From Paraphysomonas bandaiensis (lineage: Eukaryota; Chrysophyceae), in the NCBI GenBank assembly GCA_965644295.1, contig CBFFRP010000017.1, forward strand, positions 62,001 to 126,000: 64,000 nucleotides of DNA, given 5' to 3'. Both the position numbers and the translations under genes were made by a program. A model generated the notes under the pieces. It was not told the DNA's origin and ran no database searches. It saw only the letters and a list, made by a program, of their open reading frames with translations. Shown here piece by piece: positions 1-12,000 of the stretch; position 1 is the stretch's first letter; each line of letters starts with the position of its first letter.

Positions 1-2314
1 GCCGCAGGAATGCCTCTGGAGAGTACCTGACCGCTATAGGTACAGACTGGACAACCACTGGAAGTTGATGATGGTGGGAGAGACGCGAACGTAGGAGTGG
101 TAGAACACGGGTCTTTACCAGTACATGTATCAGGCGAAGCAGATGGAGACGTACGGTGAGATCGAGATGACGGAGATGAAATCTAAACAGATGCGTCAAA
201 CATATTGTGATAATTACCATATTATGCATTGAGTATACTAGCACACAGTCTACATCAACCATTAAACGACATTGCAAAAGCCGTGCCTGCTGTGGAGAGG
301 TCGCCCCCGTCACTCTTGCACCGGTTCCCGTACTGCTGACGCCAATTCCAGCTTGAAGCATCCGCAAAGCGTTCATCATCACCGTTCCTCCGGGAGAGGT
401 GCTTCTAGCAAGAGACGGCATCGGCGGTGGGTCTTCACTGTCTCCCGCACAGACCGACATTACGGAGGCTCCTGATACTCCACCTGTAGATGCAATAGCA
501 GACTGCATTTGCCGAGAAAGTGAACTCGAAGGTGCAACACAAGAAGAGGTTTTCAAAGAGAAAACGCCCAGTTGCACATACCGCTCCAGAGCACACACAC
601 GAGGAAGGCTGCATCCACAGTCAACACATAACTAATACCAACAAAAAAGCATTTCGTACACCAAAAATGGTCAGTATACACGGTTAACGCACCTGTACAC
701 TCTTCGAAACTCCAACCGAAATAAATCTACCATACATCTCCGCCGGTGGTTAGTATAAACCTCTTCGTACAGATGCGGTACTACAGAACCAAATGGTGAT
801 GTGTGAGAACCTTTGCTTCCCTTTTCTTGTCCTAACCCCGCCGGGCCTGCCTGCTGAACAAACGCTAGCATAGACATAAGGTGACACATAGCCTCTTTCA
901 TGTAAACGCTCTGCTCAGCAGCGTTGAGGATGCCAGCCTCTGACGAGGTTGAGAGGAAAGGGTCACCAACTAAACGATCGGTGTGGGAAATACTCATACT
1001 TCGGTCCCTATTCACCTGCATACTCTGTGAGTGGCGCCCTGTCTCGCTCCCACCAGTAGATGATACCCGGGTGGGTTGTTGACTAGTTGGTGGACTCATG
1101 TGGGTATAGTGAAAAAATGCAAGTGGATTAGCTGAAAATGAGAAAGGAAAAGAAAAGGACGGACTATGTGTCCCGGAAGAAGAAGCAGTGGACGCAGGGG
1201 TACTCGCAGCAGTGCTTCCTGAAGACCCAACTGCACGAGAACGACTAGGCGTGGCGACATGTGGAGCCCGCGATCCCCCAGCTCCTCGAGAGTTGGACGA
1301 TGAATTAGGCGGGACAGAGCCGAGAGATATAGATCGAGGGCGGCTACGGGTGCTTCCAGGTGCACTGTCTCCAGAAGCAGTGGGTGTTGGGACCTCGTTT
1401 CCACCATCATGTGAAGTAGACCGAGATACTGATGCTGCCGCAGATGATGCAGTTGTTGAATCAGTTGGTTTCTCCACGACTAAAGGTGCAAGGTTCTCCT
1501 AGAGTTGACAGTGCAGAAATAAACATTGGCTTTGCCCATCCTCGAAAAACTTACCTGGGCAAACTGCAATGCCTCAATAGTCCTTCCACTGTACACCAGC
1601 ACTAGAAACTGACGAATATATAAAATACATGTGGTTTAGATGTGACACGTGTAATACCTGCTCCTGACGCACGTAGAATTCCAAGGCCGAGTCAATCCGT
1701 CGTAACTTGGAGGCGTGATCGAGGCACCATTGTAGCGGTATCTCCATGTCTCCTTGTAGAATTGCGGTTTCGACCGCACTTGCAGATTTATAGATCTCTA
1801 AGTCGAGATGGTGCCGAATCCAATCTCCATTTTCGTTTATCAGTGCTTCCGCAGCATCAAATAACCTTTTTGCAACCATTATTGGTATCAAACGAGAACA
1901 AGAACAATATACCCTCTGCGTATCAGGAGGTCTCCAATCATCACAAGCACCCGCCTTTGAAATGTAAATAGCTCCTGAAAATATATCTCAGTATATGCTT
2001 GCATGCGTATGAAACAACATTACATCTCCCGTGTCCCCACTCAGAGACCTCGCCTCCAGTCTGGCCTCAATGCAATCCAGCTGTGCCCTCTCGCTTACGT
2101 CAGAGGCTTCCACCACCTCAAGCAGACGCTCAACCCTAGCGCGGACATCACTAAGTTGGCTATATACATCCCCGCTGTCTCCCTCCCCCCCTATATCCCT
2201 GTCGCGGAGGGATGAGAGGGTCTCAAGCACACAGCTCACTTCTCGAGACACATGCTTCTGAGTGCGCCGGAACTGGTGACTCAGGACCTCAAGAGGAACC
2301 TTCAGGTTGCTCAT
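1..2314 (-). CDS. MAEA: MAEA/Fyv10-like subunit (GID9) of the CTLH E3 ubiquitin ligase, 3' end cut by window edge
   Basis: Exons on the minus strand: 2314-2024, 1974-1913, 1865-1658, 1608-1555, 1498-693, 608-254, 182-<1. The phases agree at every junction. The product starts MSNLKVPLEVLSHQF, typical of the MAEA N-terminus. A CTLH region follows (DLEIYKSA...WCLDHASKLRRIDSALEFYV), then a CRA region that resumes at KEAMCHLMSMLAF and ends near ALERYVQLGVFSLKT. The last visible residues, SGCPVCTYSGQVLSRGIP, begin the degenerate gRING domain in which MAEA pairs with RMND5 for E2 binding. This family is the catalytic half of the GID/CTLH ligase (gluconeogenic enzyme turnover in yeast, broader targets elsewhere). 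Odd points: a Ser/Thr/Gly-rich insertion of roughly 150 residues (about 1000-1480) splits CTLH from CRA, and a second low-complexity stretch precedes the RING. The donor at 253 (GTAGAC) could instead be at 259. The family call is secure. Confidence 0.9.
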
Positions 2315-3257
2315 GGTCTAATTCAACAGATATTATTGAGATGAAATATAATTATGAGGATTATCTTACTCCTCCCTATCTACAGTAGTGCTATGTGCGT
2401 ATATGTATGTGTATTGTGTATCAGATGTCAGAAGTGTGCAGGAATGTGAAAAAAAAAGAAAAAGACTAAGAATGCGCGAGTATCCGGGTATCATACACAG
2501 TATCTACAGACACATGCATACATACATACATACATACATACATACATACATACATACATACATACATACATACATACATACATACATACATACATACATA
2601 CAAACATACATACAAACATACATACATACATACATACATACATACATACATACATACATACATACATACATACATACATACATACATACATACATACATA
2701 CATACATACATACATACATACATACATACATACATACATACATACATACATACATACATACATACTGTACATACATACATACATACATACATACATACAT
2801 ACATACATACATACATACATACATACATACATACATACATACATACATACATACATACATACATACATACATACATACATACATACATACATACATACAT
2901 ACATACATACATACATACATACATACATACATACATACATACATACATACATACATACATACATACAAACATAATTCATACATACATACATACATACATA
3001 CAGACATGCATACATACATACATACATGCATACATACATACATACATACATACATACATACATACATACATACATACATACATACATACATACATACATA
3101 CATACATACATACATACATACATACATACATAATTCATACATACATACATACATACATACATACATACATACATACATACATACATACATACATACATAC
3201 ATACATACATACATACATACATACATACATACATACATACATACATACATACATACA

Positions 3258-3289
<32 letters not shown>

Positions 3290-3600
3290 CAGTACGTATT
3301 CTCCCGTATACTGTACCGCTGCTGTAGGTGGTCTATATACAGTGCAGCAGGACGGACGTACAAGAATGACACCATCAGCCAATTCTCAATGCAGAAGCAG
3401 AAGCAGATTGTTCTGCAGTCTTCAGGATCAGGGAGTTGTTGTGAAAGATTTCTGCTCGACCTGCTGGCGTGCATCGGAATAAGTCTTAATGCTACTCTGC
3501 GCTTATTTAATATAGTACAACAGCGTATATTATCCTGTAGTGTATGTGTATTATGTAATCGAACCGCTCTTCTGAACGACGACCTCGTTGAATATACTGT
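2315..3600. promoter_or_regulatory. Divergent intergenic space between MAEA and PA-TM-RING genes
   Basis: The start codons of two opposite-strand genes face each other here, so both promoters must lie within these 1286 bases. Most of the space is the CATA microsatellite. The unique flank at 3284-3600 contains GTATAC-type and TACAGT words (about 3287-3345) like those in the other head-to-head spaces of this window. No TATA-box assignment is justified. Confidence 0.5.
2513..3288. repeat. (CATA)n microsatellite, about 775 bp
   Basis: This is an almost pure tetranucleotide CATA array with a few interruptions (CAAACA near 2600, CTGTACA near 2765, ATAATTCATA near 2970 and 3130, CAGACATGCATA near 3000). 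The interruptions shift register and show that the array has been duplicated in segments. Open frames of IHTY or MYVC repeats across it are artefacts. It lies in a head-to-head gene space, as do the two other long arrays of this window. Confidence 0.97.
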
Positions 3601-4850
3601 ATGATATTTGCAGATACTGTTATGTACTTTTATGCTGTTCTACTCCTGGTAAACTGTGTGTCGGGACTAGTAATTAACTCGCCGTGCTGCACTATCCACC
3701 CACATATTCAGGGGTTCGATGTTGCTGCCAAGAAGGATACCGGAACTGTCGATAGAGGCGTACTGGTGATGGCGAAACCAATCAATGCCTGTACGCCGAT
3801 TGAGAATGCTGCCGAGTTACTTGGAAAGGTAGCATTAGTGGAACGTGGGAACTGTACATTTATCTCAAAAATATTCCACGCCCAGGTACCACCTCAATAA
3901 CATGAGAAATACAACAATACTTAGAGTGCGATTTATATTTAGGACACTGGCGCTTTGGGGGTTATTGTTTACAACAATTTAGACACAGATCGGTGGCGGG
4001 TCTCAATGCAGGCCTCTCCACACGACTCGCCTGATGTAGTGATCCCCTCGGTATTCATTTCTCATCATGTCGGCCAAGAGCTTATTCATGAACTACGTAT
4101 TGCTACTAATAATGATGGGGACCACGTTATTGTTAGCATTAATGAGACGGGGAGTGTAACAGCTGGACATAGAGGTGCGGACGGCATCCGCTCAATGTCC
4201 TTATTCTCCGTCTTCGCCTTTTATTTGCTGGTGATTGTGCTCTCCACTGGAGGAATAGTGATGGTGTGGTCGAGCAGAGATGAAAAGGTAGCAGTTCATA
4301 GCAATTGTACTGTTATTGGAAGTGATTGTGATGTGGCGTATATTTAGATGTGGCGCACATCAGCCGTAGATTCTCTCAAAACCAGACCAGCCCCGTCTGC
4401 ACAACTGAAGGACAGAGGGTACGATGCCTCTTGCTCTATTTGCCTTGAAGAATTCGACGTTACCAAACAAAATGAGGGAGAAAGTGACAATCGCGCCGAT
4501 GTGGTCGAACTGCCTTGCCGTCACATTTTTCACAGGCACGTAATGTCAGAAATTAATGTCGGCAGACTATTCACCCATTACGCACTTGCATGCCTTTATC
4601 ATAGCTAATATTTTCTCTGTCCAGGTCTTGTATAGTTCCTTGGCTTCTTGAAAAATCTCTCTGCTGTCCCATGTGCAAGCAGGAGGCCATTACTCGAAGT
4701 CAATCGTCTTTGCATACACTTGTCATTAATGCACGCAACTCCTGTCTTGAGGTACTGTCTCGACAAGGGCTACTGATGTTTCTTCTTGGAGTGAGTGTAT
4801 CCTTTACAGTAATGCTTGCCATTCAGAACATTATCCACTCCATTCACTAG
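3601..4850 (+). CDS. PA-TM-RING (GRAIL/RNF13-type) membrane E3 ubiquitin ligase
   Basis: Exons 3601-3885, 3943-4287, 4348-4535, 4625-4850 give 347 aa. A signal peptide (MYFYAVLLLVNCVSG; the start could be 3601 or 3625) precedes a protease-associated domain with the hallmark GKVALVERGNCTF and GALGVIVYNN. One membrane span follows (FSVFAFYLLVIVLSTGGIVMV), then a RING-H2 finger: CSICLEEF, then LPCRHIFHRSCIVPWL, CPMC. Such proteins sit in the endolysosomal membrane with the PA domain in the lumen and the RING in the cytosol, ubiquitinating membrane cargo. A C-terminal hydrophobic stretch (LLMFLLGVSVSFTVML) may be a second anchor, which is unusual. The third intron only restores the RING histidine-cysteine spacing (HRSC) if it uses a GC donor (AG|GCACGT at 4536). 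Domain call certain; exon 4 junction inferred. Confidence 0.9.
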
Positions 4851-5810
4851 TTAAATGAAAACTAACCCTAATCGAATAGTTTCTACACAGCCGATCTGCG
4901 CAGTATCTACACTACAGTATAATCATTGTTTGTATTGTTGTTAGCATTCATATTGCTGTGACTGCGGTATTTTATTTTTTGTAGTTTTCATGGGATCGTT
5001 AATAATAGTATTATCTTTGACTGGAGTGAGTGGTGAGTTGATATTGCCGTAGGTTTTCTTACTTTTTATATGTGATAAGGAGCGTAGAAATATATATCAA
5101 GAAGCGTTCAATTTGCGTTGTAAAGAGTGGACAACTTTGTATTATTCACACATCAACGATACACACACATCATGACAACAAGCAAAAGAAGTGAGGAGAA
5201 TATATATTAAGTATTGGGCTGCCTGCTGAAGTCAAGCATCAGTGAATTGGCCCACGTCAAGAGCATCCGGGGTATTGGGATTCTTACTGAAGTCAAGCAT
5301 CCGGGCTGTCCACCTTAAGGACTAAGGACAGAGAGCGAAAGCGGTTGCACCTTGGTTCTTGCCTTGACGCACAAGCAGCTTGCTTGCGTAGTGCCAAATA
5401 CTTGGATATCAGAGTTAAGCGCAAGTTAGTTCAATTGTTTTGATACATTAGTTTTGACTCTTACACGGTTATAGCTAATGATCAGACATTCACTACTATA
5501 TTACATTCTGAGCCCTGCTTACTGAGGGTGCTAATATGAAGTATGAAGCAACAGCGCGATGGAAGATAAAAGGAAAGGGATAAATCCCATTTATCACTCC
5601 TTTTGTCGTCGTGATGTGTGTTTGTGTGTACGATACATTCGAATGAACTTCGAAAAGTTTACCTTTTATTATATTAGAAATTAAATAGGCAGCAATATAT
5701 TAGAAGTACTATATAACACGGTAACCCATATGCGAATCGCTACATTGAGCTACTACAAAGATAGTCAAAAACTCTTCTCTCAGCGATAGCATGCCTGGAA
5801 TTGACATCTA
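4851..5810. other. Convergent intergenic space with a reverse copy of the dispersed NR element
   Basis: This is the tail-to-tail space between the PA-TM-RING gene and the beta-propeller gene. About 5200-5440 is an inverted, diverged copy of the dispersed element described at 19351: its reverse complement has the GCTTGTGCGTC, ACCAAGGTGC, GATGCTTGACTTCAG and CCCAATACC blocks. The rest is AT-rich with no gene that I can support. Confidence 0.65.
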
Positions 5811-7109
5811 CTAAAGATAGCTGGTGATAGCTTGAAATACACCTAAACTCTCCACCTCCACTACCTTCAACAAGACACTATCGTTACAACCGGACTTCGG
5901 CGTAGCTCTATTTGCTTTCACCAGTTCTCTGAATACGATTAGTTGCACCCTCTGGCTCACACCCCGTCTGGCTTGGACTGAAGCGGTAATCTTGGCTAGA
6001 TCATACACTTCCAGCTTGCCGAACGGCCAGCAGAAAAGGAGTGACTCATCTCGCGAAACCGCAATACACCCGTCCGATATAGTTCCGCCAACAGCACTCA
6101 CAGTGATAGTGGTCTGTCCAGGAATGCGCCAGTCGCAGACTTGTAAGGACATATCCTGGTTTACACGCAGTAGCAACAGAGAGCTATCTGGGCCCAAAAA
6201 ACGGATAGGGGTCAGAGGGTAAACCTCGCTGCTCGGGAGTGGAGATATGACTTCACCAGCCACGGCACCAGTCTGCACGTCCCATACGCTACTGCGTCCA
6301 AAGTGTGAAACTGCAACAAATTTTCCGCACGGTGAGGCCACTGCTTTCGACACCCACCTCTCGCAGGGTATGGACCGTAGGATTCCACCTGTGGGAACAT
6401 CTATCCATTCTATGCGTTTGGACAGCTCCATTGTCGCAACAATGAGTTCGGGACCACAAGAACAATACTGTACAGCACCCTGCTTCGTCTTTTCCCAGAC
6501 TTTGACCTCTTCCTCATCTTCGTCACCATCGTCTTCTGATTCGGGTCGGAATCCTAGATCCCACATCCGCAATACACTTTTCTTGGCTCGGCCTTTCTGC
6601 ATATCTAGTACACGCAGCTCTACCATAGCGTTATTAAGGTTGCCTGGGAGAAATCTTAGGTCGCCCCAGAACCCAGTCTTCTGTCCGCCATCCACATTTA
6701 CCAATAGATCGCCTGATGCGAGCTCGTACACAGTGACACTATCTTCTTTTAAAATTCCAATACACAGCAGCGCATCATCACAGCTGACAGAAAAGTAGCC
6801 ACTGTTGTCCGTCACTTGGAAGGATCTCACCAGCAGAAGATTGTCACGAGAAGCCTCATAAACAGAAACGGAAGAGTGCTTCTGGAAGTTCCCCCTCCCC
6901 GGCTCATTCAACAGCAGAAACTGATCGCTGTGGTTCAGACAAAGGCCGCCCATGTGGTGCAGGTCAGTCACCAGATGATGAAGCTCACAATCATGGCCGC
7001 TTATATCGTATCTGGCTGTCTCTAACTTCTCCCCTCCCTTGAGACCACTGGACTCTCTGTCGTACCCCTCCTCCCACCATGATGTTGGGGCGATAACTTT
7101 AGCGGACAT
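5811..7109 (-). CDS. Intronless WD40-like beta-propeller protein, 432 aa
   Basis: One open frame from ATG 7109 to TAG 5811. The sequence reads as repeated beta-blade units: HMGGLCLNHSDQFLLLNE, GYFSVSCDDALLCIGILKEDSVTVYELASG, SKAVASPCGKFVAVSHFGRSSVWDVQTG, DGCIAVSRDESLLFCW. Each ends in a W-D or V-Y-E/D-L strand as in WD40 or quinoprotein-like folds, but the canonical GH...WD pairs are weak. An acidic loop (EDDGDEDEEE) interrupts the middle. No catalytic motif is visible, so it is probably a scaffold. It is one of the few intronless genes in the window. It pairs head-to-head with the TLDc gene. The specific family is not recognised. Confidence 0.75.
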   Translation of the reverse strand: MSAKVIAPTSWWEEGYDRESSGLKGGEKLETARYDISGHDCELHHLVTDLHHMGGLCLNHSDQFLLLNEPGRGNFQKHSSVSVYEASRDNLLLVRSFQVTDNSGYFSVSCDDALLCIGILKEDSVTVYELASGDLLVNVDGGQKTGFWGDLRFLPGNLNNAMVELRVLDMQKGRAKKSVLRMWDLGFRPESEDDGDEDEEEVKVWEKTKQGAVQYCSCGPELIVATMELSKRIEWIDVPTGGILRSIPCERWVSKAVASPCGKFVAVSHFGRSSVWDVQTGAVAGEVISPLPSSEVYPLTPIRFLGPDSSLLLLRVNQDMSLQVCDWRIPGQTTITVSAVGGTISDGCIAVSRDESLLFCWPFGKLEVYDLAKITASVQARRGVSQRVQLIVFRELVKANRATPKSGCNDSVLLKVVEVESLGVFQAITSYL

Positions 7110-7787
7110 GTATACGGAGCAAACGAATTAGAGCAAAGATATTCTATGCGATCCACTGCATATGATGTATGCCTATGCTTATGCCTATGCAGTCCAGATA
7201 TATTATGGTGTGTGGAGCACATTCAGTGGAAGAAATCAATCACATGCATCACACTTCTCATATGCGTACAGTACACCACAGTACGAGTACACGAGGATCA
7301 ACACACCCTTCCTTCTCTCCACAGTGCATGTGTATACCTCGTATATGGAGGACGTATATAGAACACCCCGTACAGCACCACCAGTACACAGGTACAGGTA
7401 CTCTGTATTCGTTTGGGTGTAGGCGAGTACACATATACGGTATGGTATTGTAGACAGCAGTGTGACGTGGGTACATATATATGTATACTGTTCTGTACCA
7501 CTATATAAACGACGCGACCTGCATGATATACGCACATACTGTATCGACAACTGGAACTCAATCACAGAAAGGAGTAACCAAAGCAACACATTATCATAAG
7601 TAGACTGGACAGAGGGACTCAGCCATATTAGATGAGTTACCTCCCCACTGAGGTGTAGCGAGTAAGGCGAGTGCCTTTCAATCATAGTCTGCTCTGCATC
7701 ATCTCCTTTGCGCTCAACTAACAGGAGATTAGATATACTGCAGACGAGAAGGATTGTAGAGCGTTGTTCAGTGTTAGTTTGATCGAG
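7110..7787. promoter_or_regulatory. Divergent promoter space, beta-propeller / TLDc genes
   Basis: The 678 bp between facing start codons contain no transposon remnant. Short words recur many times: GTATAC (7109, 7330, 7484), GTACAGTAC (7265), CAGTACACAGGTACAGGTAC (7383), ACTGTTCTGTACC (7487). A TATA-like TATATAAACG lies at 7501-7510. A frame of about 188 codons on the minus strand crosses it but starts at no ATG of quality and is rich in Tyr, Thr and Val from the word bias, so I treat it as noise. Confidence 0.5.
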
Positions 7788-8957
7788 ATGGATGTTCATC
7801 GACCAAAGTATGGCTTATCACACTACTCAACACAGTATAAACAAGGAAGAACACCCAACTTAGACTCATCGATAGACAGCTCGGAGAGATCGGACGCAAG
7901 TAGCTTACAGACAAGTGTGCATAAATTCATCAAGCATCCACGTGATGAAGAGTCTGCTTGGCCTGTTCCTAACTCTCCAGATGATTTTAAACGAGTCAGT
8001 GATCGGAATTATGATGATGACAGTGATAGTAGTGAGAACCCACTTTTATCTTGTTTGTGCAGTGGAGTAGAGTTGTTAGGTAGCATATTGTGTCAGATTT
8101 ATAGTGAAAATGATAAGCACAAAGAGGTTCAGTTAAGACGGTTGGTTTTTAATGTAGCCGCTTATTTACGTGTGTGTTACTTTTGTATCAGAGCTCCTAG
8201 TAATCTTGGTGCGAAACTTAAATCGGTCTCAAGACTGCTGAACACTCAGATGTCCAATGAACTTTACAGCATGATTCCAGAGACTGCGAGGGTATCCATG
8301 CCACGATTAGTGTTTGCGACGTACAAGTAGTGTCCTTTTTGTGTCAAACTAGTCCGATGTAATCTCCTGTTGCAGGGATGGGTGGTCAATGGAAAACCTT
8401 TTGGCTAAAACCAGAGATCTCGACCCTGTAATTATCTTGATACGAGCACTCAAAACCAAGTGCGGCGATTAACATTGCTATAACTATTACCGATCTAATA
8501 CGTATTAATTGCAGGGTCATTATTGGAGCATTTAGTACAGCTAAACTGTCGCCCCCATCTACTCGTGTGCGGGGAAATGGAGAGTGTTTCGTATTTCGGC
8601 TTTCACAACCATCTGTGGCATATCGATGGACCTACATACCCTCTGTAAATAAAAAGTGTCAGAACCAGTTCGTAGTGAGTTCACGGGAGTATATTGCATT
8701 CGGGGCCTCAGCGGAGCACGGAACCAACGCTCTCCGGCTGGACGGTGACTTGCGGGTACGCACATTATTCTTTTTTGCCTCATATGGTCACGTAAGTACA
8801 GACTTGCGACTCTGGATTCTCAGACACATTTCAAAGCGATCCGTTGGCACCAGAGGAAGCAGCGGAGGGTGGGTTGCTGGGACCTTTCGAAGTCGAAGAC
8901 ATAGAAATTCTCCACGTTGCTGACAATCGAAGGCGACAGAGACGATATAATTCATAG
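7788..8957 (+). CDS. TLDc-domain protein (OXR1/NCOA7-like)
   Basis: Exons 7788-8326, 8376-8459, 8515-8786, 8824-8957 give 342 aa. The first ~140 residues are low-complexity and charged with no known domain. From residue ~175 a TLDc domain is complete: PRLVFATYKDGWSMENLL, then VIIGAFST, NGECFVFRL, a YRW strand, the block EYIAFGASAEHGTNALRLD, and the closing DTFQSDPLAPEE...FEVEDIEILHV. TLDc proteins protect against oxidative stress and bind V-ATPase; there is no catalytic residue set. The last intron, 37 nt with donor GTCACG at 8787, is needed to join GASY to DTFQSDPL in frame; a GTAAGT five bases later would break the frame. The domain call is firm, the last junction probable. Confidence 0.88.
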
Positions 8958-9089
8958 GGTAGAGTTGCAAAATACTGTGAAATATTTTGGAGTGTGTTTT
9001 ATTTGCTAAAATGGAAAACAGTATACATTGCCATAGTTATTTCAATGTTCATCTTGTTGTTTTCGAAACTCTGTATATGCTCTGTAAGT

Positions 9090-12000
9090 GTATGCGCACT
9101 TGCAGCGTATTCATCAATACAATGTGTTCGTCAATCGCAGTGATAGAAAAGATCGGAAGTGTGCGACCATACATATAGATTAATGTGTTAGCAATATGTT
9201 CACAGATCCTTTAGATATCTCTTTTGAAAAGTAGTTATAAAACTATTATCACGCGCTTCTGAACAAATTTTAAAGCACCTCTTTATCAGCAAATAAGATT
9301 TATAGCTAGTCTTAGCGCTTAATGAAAGATATACTTCGTATTAATTAGTATTTAGAAGGTATAGATTAGTAGTGAAAGTCTTATTATTCGCAATAGGCGT
9401 TTGAGTCAGTGCTTAACTCTGATATCCTACTATTCAACGCTACGAAAGCTGCTTGTGCATATTACCAACAAGGTGCAACAACTTTCGCTCAATCACTCAA
9501 AGCAAATGTAGTGAGGAAGCAGAATGTTGATATACCTGACACCTGCTGACATCAGGATTTTTGAGTCCTTGGGGTGAAGAGCCCGGATGCCTGTTTATTC
9601 GTCAAGGCCCAAAGACGTCTACACAAGCATTTGGCTATAAGCTAGAAGTGGGCACAACAGTATCTCCTGACTATATTATATGAAGCCCACGTTAGTTTCC
9701 TGGAAAAATATCTCCGGTTTTTATCCCCCAGAACACCATGAAAAGGTGCAAATCCGACTTTGTTGAGGAAGTTGAGATAGAGCTAACTGCTTCTCATATT
9801 TTATTTTCATCCACTGCAATTGTGTTGTCACTACTACAACCAATGTTTTACGATGTTAGATAGACAAGCCCATACACAGATACACAGTCGATACGTTTTG
9901 CTGTGTCAATCTAATTTATATTTTATATTATTTCATCCCTTATCATGATGTATGTGTTCTGTTCGGTGGACCACTTCTGCCTTAACACCAAGTACCCTGT
10001 TGAATCGGAGCTTCATCCACTACTAGAAACAATTCCTACACTTGGAAGCATTCGTCTCCACAAGGAATCAAGTATGGGAGGAAAATCATAGAGAAGAAGC
10101 GCAAGAGCACGGAGGAGCTGAATCATATTGAAAAGCCTCGAAAGAAAGAGAGAGTATCTACAAAGACGAAGTGCACTAATTGCTCTAAGAAAGGTATAAC
10201 ACACAATTATAATACAGAACAATGTAGGTAGAAAAAGGGGGAAACGAAGGGACAAAGACCGGGCAGTAAGGAATATACAGGATGCAGAGTATGCAAATCC
10301 AAAAACCATCGCGCGAACGAATGTCCCCTAAATTCGACTGGAAAGACCAAGAAACCCCAGAAATCTGGGAAGGTTTTCACGTTCGAGAATATCCGCAGAG
10401 GAGGAACCGAGTATGCGCACTTGCAGCGTATTCATCAATACAATGTGTTCGTCAATCGCAGTGATAGAAAAAGATCGGAAGTGTGCGACCATACATATAG
10501 ATTAATGTGTTAGCAATATGTTCACAGATCCTTTAGATATCTCTTTTGAAAAGTAGTTATAAAACTATTATCACGCGCTTCTGAACAAATTTTAAAGCAC
10601 CTCTTTATCAGCAAATAAGATTTATAGCTAGTCTTAGCGCTTAATGAAAGATATACTTCGTATTAATTAGTATTTAGAAGGTATAGATTAGTAGTGAAAG
10701 TCTTATTATTCGCAATAGGCGTTTGAGTCAGTGCTTAACTCTGATATCCTACTATTCAACGCTACGAAAGCTGCTTGTGCATATTACCAACAAGGTGCAA
10801 CAACTTTCGCTCAATCACTCAAAGCAAATGTAGTGAGGAAGCAGAATGTTGATATACCTGACACCTGCTGACATCAGGATTTTTGAGTCCTTGGGGTGAA
10901 GAGCCCGGATGCCTGTTTATTCGTCAAGGCCCAAAGACGTCTACACAAGCATTTGGCTATAAGCTAGAAGTGGGCACAACAGTATCTCCTGACTATATTA
11001 TATGAAGCCCACGTTAGTTTCCTGGAAAAATATCTCCGGTTTTTATCCCCCAGAACACCATGAAAAGGTGCAAATCCGACTTTGTTGAGGAAGTTGAGAT
11101 AGAGCTAACTGCTTCTCATATTTTATTTTCATCCACTGCAATTGTGTTGTCACTACTACAACCAATGTTTTATGATGTTAGATAGACAAGCCCATACACA
11201 GATACACAGTCGATACGTTTTGCTGTGTCAATCTAATTTATATTTTATATTATTTCATCCCTTATCATGATGTATGTGTTCTGTTCGGTGGACCACTTCT
11301 GCCTTAACACCAAGTACCCTGTTGAATCGGAGCTTCATCCACTACTAGAAACAATTCCTACACTTGGAAGCATTCGTCTCCACAAGGAATCAAGTATGGG
11401 AGGAAAATCATAGAGAAGAAGCGCAAGAGCACGGAGGAGCTGAATCATATTGAAAAGCCTCGAAAGAAAGAGAGAGTATCTACAAAGACGAAGTGCACTA
11501 ATTGCTCTAAGAAAGGTATAACACACAATTATAATACAGAACAATGTAGGTAGAAAAAGGGGGAAACGAAGGGACAAAGACCGGGCAGTAAGGAATATAC
11601 AGGATGCAGAGTATGCAAATCCAAAAACCATCGCGCGAACGAATGTCCCCTAAATTCGACTGGAAAGACCAAGAAACCCCAGAAATCTGGGAAGGTTTTC
11701 ACGTTCGAGAATATCCGCAGAGGAGGAACCGAGTATGCGCACTTGCAGCGTATTCATCAATACAATGTGTTCGTCAATCGCAGTGATAGAAAAAGATCGG
11801 AAGTGTGCGACCATACATATAGATTAATGTGTTAGCAATATGTTCACAGATCCTTTAGATATCTCTTTTGAAAAGTAGTTATAAAACTATTATCACGCGC
11901 TTCTGAACAAATTTTAAAGCACCTCTTTATCAGCAAATAAGATTTATAGCTAGTCTTAGCGCTTAATGAAAGATATACTTCGTATTAATTAGTATTTAGA

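Noticed and set aside
2466-3482. Long reading frames of (IHTY)n and (MYVC)n repeats in three frames on both strands
   Set aside because: A tetranucleotide repeat has no stop in any frame; these are artefacts of the CATA array. The same holds at 27207-28090 and 32215-32790.
7236-7799. 187-codon minus-strand frame upstream of the TLDc gene
   Set aside because: It overlaps other long frames in the same word-biased promoter DNA, has no domain, and runs antisense over the TLDc start.
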